Shown one piece after another: positions 15,032 to 22,895 of a stretch of 64,000 bases of DNA (position 1 is its first letter; every line of letters begins with the position of its first letter). The DNA comes from Actinomadura meyerae (lineage in GTDB: Bacteria; Actinomycetota; Actinomycetes; Streptosporangiales; Streptosporangiaceae): the NCBI RefSeq assembly GCF_900188445.1, contig NZ_FZOR01000006.1:62001-126000 (forward strand), written 5' to 3'. The notes below the pieces were generated by a model. The model was not told the origin of the DNA and did not search any database. It saw nothing but the letters and a program-made list of their open reading frames with translations. The translations under genes were made by a program, and so were the position numbers.

Positions 15032-16276
15032 ATGAGTTCGAATACGGGCGATCTTGACGCCGGGTGCACCATGGAATTGGTGAACGCGGTGTCGGCGATC
15101 GCTGCTGAACTCACCTCCTGTACCGCCCCCGACTCGCCCGCCGCCTGCCTGGAGTTGGCCGAGGCGCTCGCCGCCGCCATCGATCTGCAGGAGGCCGCTC
15201 TGGCCGGACTCGTCGGCGTGGTGGACGGGGCCCGTGAGGTGCAGCGGTGGGGTTTCCCCTCCACCCGCTCCTGGCTGCGGTCCCGCATGGGCATGCGCGA
15301 ATCCCGCGCCAAGGAACGCCTCACGCTGGCGCGGCAGCGGCACCGCCTGACGGAGGTCACCGAGCGGTGGACCACCGGTGAACTGTCGGCCGGGTACGCC
15401 GCGACGATCGCCGAGGCAACCGCCCGTCTGGACGAGGATGACTGTGCCGCTGCCGAGACCACCTTGCTCGGCATGGTCGACCAGGGCTTCTCGGCCGGGA
15501 AGGTCGCCAGCTTCGGTAAGCGGATCCGCGACGTCATCGCCGAACGCGACGGACGCGAACAAGCCCCCCAGGACGTGGCACGCGGATATGAGCGGTCCTG
15601 GATCGACTCCACCCGCTCCCTGGACGGCGGGCGGTACATCAAGGGCTGGTTGAACGCCGAGGACGCCGCGATCTGGGACGGCACCCTGGCACCGCTGGCC
15701 AAGCCCGCCGGAACCGACGACCACCGTGATCTGTCGGAGCGGACGGCGGCCGCGCTCACCGGTGTGCTGGCGGGTGGGCACACGGCCACCAAAGTCACCG
15801 TCATCTGCGACCTGGACACCCTCACCGGCGGCACCACCCCGGCCAGACTGACCGACGGCACCCCGATCCCGGCAGCCCAGGCTCGCAGGATCGCGCTCAC
15901 GGCGGGGGTCTCGCCCCTCCTACTCGGCACCGGCAACACGCCGCTCTACCTGGGCCATCGGGTCAGGTTCGCCACCGTCCCGCAGCGCCAAGTCCTGGAA
16001 ACGCTCTACGACACCTGCGCGGTACAGGGGTGCGAAGTACCGGGCACGTTGTGCGAGGTCGACCACGTCCACGGCTGGGCCCTCGGCAACAGCCCCACCG
16101 ACATCGACCAACTCACCCTCACCTGCGGCTGGCACAACCGCTACAAACACACCCACCCCAACCGACTCCACATCACCAAAACACCCGACGGCCGCTACAC
16201 CTACCGCCTCCACCCACCCGACACCGGAGCCCTCCACCACCGAAGACCACCACCCACATGGGCCGAAGCCGCATGA
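15032..16276 (+). CDS. DUF222-HNH endonuclease-like protein
   Basis: A 414-residue protein of the DUF222 plus HNH architecture, multicopy in actinomycetes and often linked to mobile DNA. The N-terminal DUF222 domain covers about residues 30-290 (EALAAAIDLQEAAL, GFPSTRSWLRSRMG, DRDGREQ-type repeats). The C-terminal HNH nuclease has CAVQGCEVPGTLCEVDHV, the His-rich catalytic strand, and a zinc-type Cys/His arrangement ending LTCGWHNRYKH. The ATG 15032 fits the leaderless promoter. DNA substrate and host are unknown. It neighbours the decayed IS481 element. Confidence 0.9.
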   Translation: MSSNTGDLDAGCTMELVNAVSAIAAELTSCTAPDSPAACLELAEALAAAIDLQEAALAGLVGVVDGAREVQRWGFPSTRSWLRSRMGMRESRAKERLTLARQRHRLTEVTERWTTGELSAGYAATIAEATARLDEDDCAAAETTLLGMVDQGFSAGKVASFGKRIRDVIAERDGREQAPQDVARGYERSWIDSTRSLDGGRYIKGWLNAEDAAIWDGTLAPLAKPAGTDDHRDLSERTAAALTGVLAGGHTATKVTVICDLDTLTGGTTPARLTDGTPIPAAQARRIALTAGVSPLLLGTGNTPLYLGHRVRFATVPQRQVLETLYDTCAVQGCEVPGTLCEVDHVHGWALGNSPTDIDQLTLTCGWHNRYKHTHPNRLHITKTPDGRYTYRLHPPDTGALHHRRPPPTWAEAA

Positions 16277-16448
16277 ACAACAGACCGACACCCGAGCCCG
16301 CCCGCCACAGCGGCGCGGGCCCGGGCCTGGCTGCCATACCCAATGACCTGCCGCGCTAGATGTACTGACCATCGGAGGTACTGAACACGGCGGCACGGCC
16401 AGATGATCTTGAAGGTGAAGGAGGGCGGCCCTCGGGCCTCACTGGACC

Positions 16449-16767
16449 GCCCCGCTGACCGAGACCGGACGGCTGTGCCCGGCCCGCTGCGTCGTGGAGG
16501 CCCGTTGGCCGCTGCGTCGGGCCGCCGACTGGTCCTCGCGCCCGCACCGCGTCCCGCGCCGCCCACCAGCACCGAGCAGCGGATCGTCAAAATACGGATC
16601 GTCACAGTACGGATGCTGCGCCGCTGGGACCGGCCCGCATCGCCTACCTGCTCGGCCTTAACCCCGCCACCGTCCACCGCGTCCTGACCCGCTACGGCCT
16701 GCCCCGACTGGGGCACCTGGACGGCGCCGCCGGACGGGCCGTCCGCACGCCTTCGACCTCTTCAGGT
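16449..16767 (+). pseudogene. Decayed IS481-family transposase (N-terminal fragment)
   Basis: Three reading frames each carry a piece of an IS481 transposase N-terminus. From 16449 the frame reads LTETGRL, then RAADWSSRPHRVPRRP. From about 16562 another frame reads TSTEQRIVKIRIV. From 16627 a third reads GPARIAYLLGLNPATVHRVL, then RYGLPRLGHLDGAAGRAV. In intact IS481 enzymes these blocks follow in this order, with about 25 extra residues between RRAA and DRSSRPHR. So this copy has an internal deletion, two frameshifts and no DDE catalytic domain. A short duplication of CGGATCGTCA is also visible. No terminal inverted repeats were found. Confidence 0.75.
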
Positions 16768-16957
16768 AGTCCGGGTCGCCTGTGATCGTGGTGCCTTCGG
16801 GGAACCGCCGCGCTGACGGCTGCACCCGGTTACGCGGCTCCACCGGAGGTGGATGTGCGGTTGACACCACTTCGTAGCTCGCAGTGATCGCCCCCTAGCA
16901 ATCTGTCCCGCATATCGAGCGCCGTCGACCGGCGGCGGCGAAGGGACAGGTCAGCCG

Positions 16958-17155
16958 ATGAAGAACACGAGGACGGCCGGGGTCGAGCGTGACTTTCCGG
17001 CGTGGATGGTGTGGGTGTCACGGCAGGGTGCGTACTGGGGCGCCGTGCGGCGCGACCCGAGTTCGTCGCTGCCTCCGACCGTCATCGCCGACTCCGAGGA
17101 CGAGTTGCGCGCGGCCCTGGCCGTCCAGCCGAGCGGCGGGGAGCTGAGCCAGTGA
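16958..17155 (+). CDS. Small Trp-rich protein A of a coupled pair
   Basis: A 65-residue protein of unknown function: FPAWMVWVSRQGAYWGAVRR, then ADSEDELRAALAV. It lacks a signal peptide or membrane helix. Its TGA overlaps the GTG of the next small gene, so the two are co-translated. Both proteins share a VW-x-aromatic-W-A core followed by an acidic helix, which suggests they are paralogues. AAGGGA about 12 bases upstream of the ATG is a loose ribosome site. Confidence 0.6.
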   Translation: MKNTRTAGVERDFPAWMVWVSRQGAYWGAVRRDPSSSLPPTVIADSEDELRAALAVQPSGGELSQ

Positions 17156-17340
17156 ATCCGGCCGCCGGCCTCAAGCCCTGGATCCCCGGCTTGCAGGTCT
17201 GGTACGGGCTCTACACGCGCTCGTGGTGGGCCTTCGTCCCCGGTCGCCCGGACCGTCTGATCGAAGCCGCGTCCCCGGAGCATCTCGTCCAACGGCTGCT
17301 CCCGCTCGCGGGACGCCAGGCCATGCGGTCCCGGTGGTGA
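17152..17340 (+). CDS. Small Trp-rich protein B of a coupled pair
   Basis: A 62-residue protein: GLQVWYGLYTRSWWAFVPGR, then EAASPEHLVQRLLP. GTG at 17152 overlaps the stop of protein A as GTGA. The product has five aromatic residues in a 12-residue stretch and ends in a basic tail. Pairs of such mini-proteins are typical of Actinomadura-type accessory regions, but I know no function. It ends one base before the convergent DUF2690-like gene. Confidence 0.6.
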   Translation: MNPAAGLKPWIPGLQVWYGLYTRSWWAFVPGRPDRLIEAASPEHLVQRLLPLAGRQAMRSRW

Positions 17341-17937
17341 TCACACGACGATGGTGATCTCGGCGGCGAAGACCGCGCCGGGGGTGATGCGCAGGGCGTC
17401 GGTCCATATGTCTCGCCAGTGTGCGTTGCCCGTCAGGCGGGCGCCCCAGTATTCGTCCTGCGTGGACGTCAAGGGCAGTGGTGGTTCGCGCCGCAGCGAC
17501 ATCGTGATGCTCTTGATGTGCAGGTCGACGAAGCGTCTGGCGACCGGCTCGGACTTGAACTCGGCCCATGCGACGCCGCAGCCGCCCTCCGGGTTGCCGA
17601 ACAGGGTGAGGGTGCCCAGGTAGGTGCCGTCCTCCGTACGGACCTTCTCCGCGCGGTATGCCTTGGTCCGGCCGCGCTTCGCCTTGCAGTTGGCGACGAT
17701 GGGGTCGCTGTTGTCAGGCAGAAGGCCGGCCGGGTTCAGTGTGGCCGGAACCGGGATGGCGGTCGGCCGGAGCTCCACGTGGATGGTGCGCGGTCCCCTC
17801 GTATGCACCACCAGCGTCCAGGCGAGGAACGGCAGTAGCACCACCAGCGTCACCGCGATGGACGCCCATACGCCGCGACGGTCCTGCCCGGCCCTGGGGT
17901 CGGCTGCTTCTGCGGCACCGTCCGGCATCGCGGGCAT
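17341..17937 (-). CDS. DUF2690-like membrane-anchored protein, copy 1
   Basis: A 198-residue protein with one transmembrane helix at about residues 22-45 (SIAVTLVVLLPFLAWTLVV) and an extracytoplasmic domain containing NCKAKRG, TYLGTLTLFGNPEGGCGVAWAEF and WRDIWTDALRITPG. The two-cysteine, GTLTLF/AWAEF layout resembles DUF2690, known from actinomycete kinase and XRE proteins; this is a judgement from pattern. ATG 17937 is chosen because it precedes the helix; ATG 17928 is close behind. It is head-to-head with a close paralogue at 18017-18748, and the shared regions form an inverted repeat. Confidence 0.6.
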   Translation of the reverse strand: MPAMPDGAAEAADPRAGQDRRGVWASIAVTLVVLLPFLAWTLVVHTRGPRTIHVELRPTAIPVPATLNPAGLLPDNSDPIVANCKAKRGRTKAYRAEKVRTEDGTYLGTLTLFGNPEGGCGVAWAEFKSEPVARRFVDLHIKSITMSLRREPPLPLTSTQDEYWGARLTGNAHWRDIWTDALRITPGAVFAAEITIVV

Positions 17938-18636
17938 CGGCTCGGGAGGCGCAGAAGGAACCCGGACAACGCCCCGGGCGGCTTCAGGGGCCGTCCTACC
18001 GGATGCGAGGGGGCGCGTGATCCTGCGTTCGTCCGCTCCCCGTCCCCGCAGTCGCGTGGACAACCGGCCGCGAGAGTCCGCGCCGGTCTTCGTGGCACCG
18101 CCCCCGGCACCACCGGCTCCGGCGGCGTCCACCGACATCGGCCCGACGCGCCTCCGCCGCCGCGACCTCGTCATACTGCTCGCCGCCGCACTGCAGGCGC
18201 TCTCCATCACGCTGTGCCTGCCGTTCCTCGTCTGGCTCCAGGCGACGAAAGCCCACCAGGTGGTCGAACGCCACGGCCTGCATCTGTCGTTGGCCGGTAT
18301 CAAGCGCGGCCACACCAAGGCATATGGCGCAATTCCGATCCATACGGTGGACGGGACCTACCTCGGCACCCTCACCCTGTTCGGCAACCCGGGGGGCGGC
18401 TGCGGCGTCGCATGGGCCGAGTTCAAGTCCGAGCCGGTCGCCGAACGCTTCGTCGACCTGCACATCAAGAGCATCAGGATCTCGCTGCGGCGCACATGCG
18501 CATCTCGGCTCACGTCCACCGCGGACGAGTCTTGGGGCGCCCGCCTGACGGGCGACGCACACTGGCGGGACATATGGACCGACGCCCTGCGCATCACCCC
18601 CGACTCGGACTTCACCGCCGAGATCACCATCGTCAT
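17344..18636. repeat. Inverted duplication of about 335 bp (arms 17344-17679 and 18301-18636)
   Basis: The 3' parts of the two head-to-head DUF2690-like genes are nearly identical when one arm is reverse-complemented, at the DNA as well as the protein level. For example both encode TYLGTLTLFGNP, HWRDIWTDALRITP and EITIV, with matching codons over long stretches. The arms are equal in length and separated by about 620 bases of dissimilar DNA holding the N-terminal halves. A recent inverted duplication or ongoing gene conversion explains this best. Confidence 0.8.
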
Positions 18637-18748
18637 GGCCGACGGCTGGGGGCCTCAGTGTGCGGGCCCGCCGGCCCTTCTGCACATGCGCTCTTCCGAG
18701 CCGCCGTTCCATGCCGCCCGGCGGCGGGGCGGTGGGGCTCGCCGGTAG
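18017..18748 (+). CDS. DUF2690-like membrane-anchored protein, copy 2
   Basis: A 243-residue paralogue of the gene at 17341. It has a basic Pro/Ala-rich N-terminus, a transmembrane helix at about residues 52-75 (LVILLAAALQALSITLCLPFLVW) and the same extracytoplasmic core (TYLGTLTLFGNPGGGCGVAW). Where copy 1 ends in a GTG codon followed by its stop, copy 2 has ATG and reads on for about 40 residues of unrelated, basic tail. GTG 18017 is the first usable start and has GAGGGGG just upstream. Function unknown. Confidence 0.55.
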   Translation: MILRSSAPRPRSRVDNRPRESAPVFVAPPPAPPAPAASTDIGPTRLRRRDLVILLAAALQALSITLCLPFLVWLQATKAHQVVERHGLHLSLAGIKRGHTKAYGAIPIHTVDGTYLGTLTLFGNPGGGCGVAWAEFKSEPVAERFVDLHIKSIRISLRRTCASRLTSTADESWGARLTGDAHWRDIWTDALRITPDSDFTAEITIVMADGWGPQCAGPPALLHMRSSEPPFHAARRRGGGARR

Positions 18749-18793
18749 GGCACTGGTTGGTTGGGGCGCGGCTGGGCGGGAATCCGTGTGCGC

Positions 18794-19963
18794 ATGGAGA
18801 TACCGCGGACCCTCGTGCTGACCGGGCATTTCCCGCCGGAACCGGGCGGAGTGCAGACGTTCACATGGGAGCTCGTGCGGCGGCTGCCGGCTGAGCGGCT
18901 GGTCGTGGTGGCGCCGGCGCGGCCGGGGGCGGCGGAGTTCGACGCGGGGCTGGGGTTCCCGGTGGTGCGGCGGCACGGGTACCTGCTGTTCCGGGGGCTG
19001 CGCCGGATCGTCGCGCGGCACCGGGTGCGGACGGGGTGGATCACCGCGGCGGCGCCGTTCGGGATGTACGCGCCGCTGGTGCGGGCGGCGGGAGTGCGGC
19101 GGCTGGTCGTCTCGGCGCACGGGCAGGAGCTGGGCTGGTTCCGGGCGCCGCCGACGCGGGCGGCGCTGCGGGCGGCGGCGCGGTCGTTCGACGTGCTGAC
19201 GCACCTGTGCGAGGAGACGCTGCCGGAGCTGGCGGACGCCGTCGGCGACCGGACGCGGCTGGTGCGGCTCGCCGGGGCCGTCGACACGGTGCGGTTCCGG
19301 CCCGGTCTGGACGGGGCCGCGGTCCGGCGGCGGCACGGGCTCGGCGACGGGCCGGTGGTGCTCAGCGTGGCGCGGCTCGTCCGGCGCAAGGGGCACGACA
19401 TGCTGATCCGCGCCTGGACGGACGTGGTGCGGCGGCGCCCGGACGCGCGGCTCGTCATCGTCGGGGACGGCCCCATGCGCCGCCGGCTGGAGGAAATGGC
19501 GGAGGTGCACGCGCCGGGGACGGTCACGCTGACCGGTCTCGTCTCGGCGGCCGACCTGCCGCGCTACTACGCCGCGGCCGACGTGTTCACGCTGCCGTGC
19601 CGCGACGACCGGCGGGGGTTGCAGACGGAGGGGCTCGGGCTGTCGGTTCTCGAGGCGTCGGCGGCGGGGCTGCCGGTGGTGGTCGGACGGTCGGGGGGCA
19701 GTTGCGCGTCGCTGCTCGACGGGCGGACGGGGGTGCTGGTCGACGCGACGGGCCCGGACGAGCTGGCGCTGGCCCTGCACCGCCTGCTCGACTCCCCGGA
19801 TCGGGCCGCCGCGATGGGCGCGGCGGGGCGGCGGTGGGCGTGCGAGACGTGGAGCTGGGACACCGCCGCCGCCCGGCTCACCGGGCTGCTGGCGGGCCCG
19901 GCCGCGCCGGCGCGGCCGGAGAGACCGGGGATGGAGCCCGCGTGGGACTCAAGGAGCAGCTGA
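18794..19963 (+). CDS. GT4-family glycosyltransferase, PimB-like
   Basis: A retaining GT-B glycosyltransferase of 389 residues. The N-terminal Gly-rich start TGHFPPEPGGVQTFTWEL and the C-terminal GT4 motif (PRYYAAADVFTLPC, EGLGLSVLEASAAGLPVVVG) are clear. The WITAAAPFGMYAPL and SAHGQELGW blocks resemble the phosphatidylinositol mannosyltransferase PimB group, which adds mannose from GDP-mannose to membrane lipid anchors. Acceptor identity is inferred only. ATG 18794 is preferred; GTG 18788 is in frame. Its 3' end overlaps the MFS gene by 22 bases, so the two are one operon. Confidence 0.85.
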   Translation: MEIPRTLVLTGHFPPEPGGVQTFTWELVRRLPAERLVVVAPARPGAAEFDAGLGFPVVRRHGYLLFRGLRRIVARHRVRTGWITAAAPFGMYAPLVRAAGVRRLVVSAHGQELGWFRAPPTRAALRAAARSFDVLTHLCEETLPELADAVGDRTRLVRLAGAVDTVRFRPGLDGAAVRRRHGLGDGPVVLSVARLVRRKGHDMLIRAWTDVVRRRPDARLVIVGDGPMRRRLEEMAEVHAPGTVTLTGLVSAADLPRYYAAADVFTLPCRDDRRGLQTEGLGLSVLEASAAGLPVVVGRSGGSCASLLDGRTGVLVDATGPDELALALHRLLDSPDRAAAMGAAGRRWACETWSWDTAAARLTGLLAGPAAPARPERPGMEPAWDSRSS

Positions 19964-21213
19964 GCCGACGGGACTTCCGGCGGCTCATCGTCGGGCAGAC
20001 GGTCTCCTCCTTCGGCGACTGGATGGGCACGCTGGCGCTGATGTACTTCGTCCTGGAGCTGAGCGGCTCCACGACGGCGGTGGGCGGGGTGCTGGTGCTG
20101 CGGCTGCTGCCGTCCGCGGTGGGCGCGCCGCTGGCGGCGCGGGTGGTGACGCGGTGGCGGCGGCGCAGCGTGATGCTGTGGTCGGACCTGATCCGGACGG
20201 GCATGGCGGTGGCACTGCCGATCGTCCCGTGGCTGGTGTGGGTGTACTTCTGGGCGTTCGTCATCGAGGTGGTGGGGCTGGTGTTCCTGCCGGCCAGGGA
20301 CGCGGCCATCCCCTTCCTGATCGAGGACGAGGAGGAGGAGCACGACACCGGCACCCTGGAGATGGCCAACGGCATCACGATGGCGACGTCCTACGGGATG
20401 ATCCCGGTGGGCGCGGGCGCGTTCGGGCTGCTGCTGTGGCTGTCGAACATGGCGGGCTGGGAGGGCCACTGGCGGTACGTGGTGGTGTTCTGGCTGAACG
20501 CGGTGACGTACATCGTGTCGTACTTCGCGATCCGCTCGATCCCGGACCTCGGGCCGGGTCCGGCGGAGCGGCGGCGGATGGAGCACACCGAGAAGGAGGC
20601 GCAGGGCGGCTTCTTCCGGTCGCTGCAACTGCCGGTGGTGCGCGGCGTCCTGCCGGGGGTGGCGGTGGTGGCGCTCGGGCTGGGCGCGCTGTTCTCGCTG
20701 GGCGTGGTGTTCGTCCGGAACGTCCTGGACGCGGGCCCGGTGGGGTTCGGGGCGCTGGTGGTGCTGTTCGGGGTGGGCGCCCTCACGGGGCTGCTGCTGA
20801 TCCACCGCAACGCGGGCAGCCTGATGACGCAGATCAAGCTGGGGACGGCCGCGCAGGGCGTGGTGATCGCGTCGATGGGGGCGCTGGGGTCGATCTGGTG
20901 GTCCTACATCGGGGCGGTGCTGTTCGGCGCCGCCGCGACGAGCGCCCTGGTCGGCGGCATCACCTTCCTCCAGGAGCAGCTGAGCGGCGTGGAGCGCAAC
21001 CTGGCGCTGACCGCGTTCCACGCCGTGCTGCGGTTCGGGCTGGCGCTGGCGGCGCTGGTGTCGGGCGTCGCGGCCGACCTCCTGAAGGAGGCCGGCGCGA
21101 CGCCGCTCGGCCTGGCGCCGGGCCAGTTCGTGCTGGCCGCGTCCGGGCTGGTGGTGCTGGCGGGCACCTTCCTGATCCGGGCGCCCGGCACCGGCCGGAT
21201 GTCGTTCAGCTGA
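19942..21213 (+). CDS. MFS transporter
   Basis: A 423-residue polytopic membrane protein of the major facilitator superfamily, about 10-12 helices. It begins LSRRDFRRLIVGQTVSSFGDWMG, the start seen in the MFS_3/enterobactin-exporter-like group. The loop between helices 2 and 3 carries RVVTRWRRRSVMLWSD, a version of the A motif. An unusual acidic run, EDEEEEHD, lies before helix 5. GTG 19942 has GGAG five bases upstream and overlaps the glycosyltransferase gene, indicating translational coupling. Substrate unknown. The last codons fall in the tandem repeat at 21204-21278. Confidence 0.85.
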   Translation: MGLKEQLSRRDFRRLIVGQTVSSFGDWMGTLALMYFVLELSGSTTAVGGVLVLRLLPSAVGAPLAARVVTRWRRRSVMLWSDLIRTGMAVALPIVPWLVWVYFWAFVIEVVGLVFLPARDAAIPFLIEDEEEEHDTGTLEMANGITMATSYGMIPVGAGAFGLLLWLSNMAGWEGHWRYVVVFWLNAVTYIVSYFAIRSIPDLGPGPAERRRMEHTEKEAQGGFFRSLQLPVVRGVLPGVAVVALGLGALFSLGVVFVRNVLDAGPVGFGALVVLFGVGALTGLLLIHRNAGSLMTQIKLGTAAQGVVIASMGALGSIWWSYIGAVLFGAAATSALVGGITFLQEQLSGVERNLALTAFHAVLRFGLALAALVSGVAADLLKEAGATPLGLAPGQFVLAASGLVVLAGTFLIRAPGTGRMSFS

Positions 21214-21278
21214 CCCGTGTTCAGCTGACCTGCGTTCAGCTGACCCGCGTTCAGCCGACCCGCGTTCAGCTGACCCGT
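21204..21278. repeat. Five tandem 15-bp repeats spanning two convergent stop codons
   Basis: Unit GTTCAGCTGACCCGC occurs five times in a row at 21204, 21219, 21234, 21249 and 21264, with one- or two-base variation. Its core TCAGCTGA is self-complementary, so every copy offers a TGA on both strands. The first copy supplies the stop of the MFS gene and the fifth supplies the stop of the convergent exporter. It looks like slippage amplification of a gene end. Confidence 0.92.
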
Positions 21279-22732
21279 GCGGGCTCCGGTTCCGTGCCGA
21301 CCTCGACCTCGGCGGCCTCTCCGCGCGTGTTGGCGGCGCGCAGCGCGACGGCCGACGCGGCGGCCAGGAAGACGGCGCACGCCAGCAGCGCCCGGGAGAA
21401 ACCGGAGGTCATCGCCTCGCTCGGCGGCGCGCCGTCCGCGAGCAGCCCGCTGGTGCGGGACGTCGCCAGCGCGGAGAAGATCGCCAGGCCGAGCGCGCCG
21501 CCGAGCTGCTGGGACGCGTTGAGCAGGGCGGCGGCGAGCCCGGCCTGGTCCGGCGGGACGTTGGCGTTGGCGGCGGTCGTGACGGCGACGAACGCCGCGC
21601 CGAGCCCGAACGAGCTGACCAGCAGGCCCGGCAGCAGGTCGGTGAGGTAGGAGCCGTCGACCGGGATGCGCGACAGCCAGTACACGCCGCCGGCGGCGAG
21701 CAGCAGCCCGGCGACGAGCACCGGGCGGGTGCCGGTGCGGGTGAGCAGCCGGGAGGCGATCCCGGCGGCGATGCCGACGCCGAAGCACAGCGGCAGGTAG
21801 GCCGAGCCCGTCCGCATCGGCGAGTAGCCGAGGACGTTCTCCATGTAGAGGCTGAGGAAGAAGAACATCGAGCCGATGCCGGCGATGGCGACGAGCTGGG
21901 TGACGTCCGCGGCGGCGAGGCCCCGGATCCGGAAGACCGACAGCGGCAGCAGCGGGTTGCGGCCGCGCTGCTCGACGGCGAGGAACGCCAGCAGCAGGGC
22001 GAGCGACCCGGCCAGGCCGCCGATGGTGCGGGCCGCGTCCCAGCCCGCGTCCGGCGCCTTGACCAGCGTGTACACGAGCAGCAGCATGCCGCCGGTGACG
22101 AGGACGGTGCCGAGCAGGTCGAAGTCGGCGAGGCGCGCGCTGCGCCGGTCGCCCTCGACGAGCAGGAACAGCCCGGCGATCACGAGGACGCAGACGGGGA
22201 CGTTGACCAGCATCACCCAGCGCCAGCCGGGCCCGTCGGTGAGCAGCCCGCCGAGCAGCACCCCGGCGGCGGACGCGCCGCCCGCGACGCCGCCCCATAC
22301 GCCGAGCGCCTTGCTCCGGTCGCCGCCCTCTCGGAACGTCGTCGTCAGGATCGACAGCGTGCCCGGCAGCATCAGCGCGGCGCCCGCGCCCTGGGCGAGG
22401 CGCGCGCCGATCAGCATGCCGGGCGCGGTCGCGAGGCCGCCGACGACGGACGAGAGCGAGAACAGGACGGTGCCGGCGACGACGACGCGGCGGCGCCCGA
22501 GCAGGTCGGCGAGGCGGCCGCCGAGCAGCATGAACCCGCCGTAGGTCAGCAGGTAGCCGGACGGCACCCACTGCAGGTCCTGCAACGAGAAACCGAGGTC
22601 GCCGCGTATCGCGGGCAGCGCCACGTTGACGATCGAGGCGTCGATGAAGTCGAGGAACGCGATCGTGCACAGCAGTGTCAGCGTCAGCCTGCCGCGCCCG
22701 GTCGCGAGGAAGGACGGTCGTGTCTCCGTCAT
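21266..22732 (-). CDS. MFS drug exporter, DHA2 (EmrB/QacA) type
   Basis: A 488-residue, 14-helix proton-driven exporter. Family signs are FLDFIDASIVNVALPAIRGDLG in helix 1, GGRLADLLGRRRVVVAG (A motif) and the mid-protein WRWVMLVNVPVCVLV. These proteins export drugs or hydrophobic cations. It is divergent from the SigJ-type sigma factor gene, with a GTCACACTC motif facing each gene, which suggests control by that sigma factor. Its 3' end is in the 15-bp tandem repeat. Confidence 0.92.
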   Translation of the reverse strand: MTETRPSFLATGRGRLTLTLLCTIAFLDFIDASIVNVALPAIRGDLGFSLQDLQWVPSGYLLTYGGFMLLGGRLADLLGRRRVVVAGTVLFSLSSVVGGLATAPGMLIGARLAQGAGAALMLPGTLSILTTTFREGGDRSKALGVWGGVAGGASAAGVLLGGLLTDGPGWRWVMLVNVPVCVLVIAGLFLLVEGDRRSARLADFDLLGTVLVTGGMLLLVYTLVKAPDAGWDAARTIGGLAGSLALLLAFLAVEQRGRNPLLPLSVFRIRGLAAADVTQLVAIAGIGSMFFFLSLYMENVLGYSPMRTGSAYLPLCFGVGIAAGIASRLLTRTGTRPVLVAGLLLAAGGVYWLSRIPVDGSYLTDLLPGLLVSSFGLGAAFVAVTTAANANVPPDQAGLAAALLNASQQLGGALGLAIFSALATSRTSGLLADGAPPSEAMTSGFSRALLACAVFLAAASAVALRAANTRGEAAEVEVGTEPEPARVS

Positions 22733-22785
22733 GGAGCCCTCCGAGTGGTGTCGTTTCGCGATCCTGGGAGGGCGCGGAGGGACGG

Positions 22786-22848
22786 GAGTGTGACGCCCGC
22801 CCGCCGGTGTGAGGTCCAGATCACAGTTCGCCCGGCGATGTCACACTC
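22786..22848. promoter_or_regulatory. Divergent ECF-type promoter motifs (GTCACACTC on both strands)
   Basis: GTCACACTC occurs at 22840-22848 facing the sigma-factor gene, preceded by T to give TGTCACA, and again on the minus strand at 22794-22786 facing the exporter. TGTCACA is the published -35-like element of ECF41/SigJ-group promoters. A clean downstream CGTC was not found at ideal spacing; CGACC is present on the plus side. Autoregulation plus control of the exporter is inference. Confidence 0.55.
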
Positions 22849-22895
22849 GGCGCGGGGCGCGACCTCTCAGGGGTGAGCGCACAGGAGGTCGAGCC

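Noticed and set aside
21204..21278. CRISPR array
   Set aside because: Units are only 15 bp and contiguous, with no unique spacers. The same holds for the other tandem repeats in the window; no cas genes are present.
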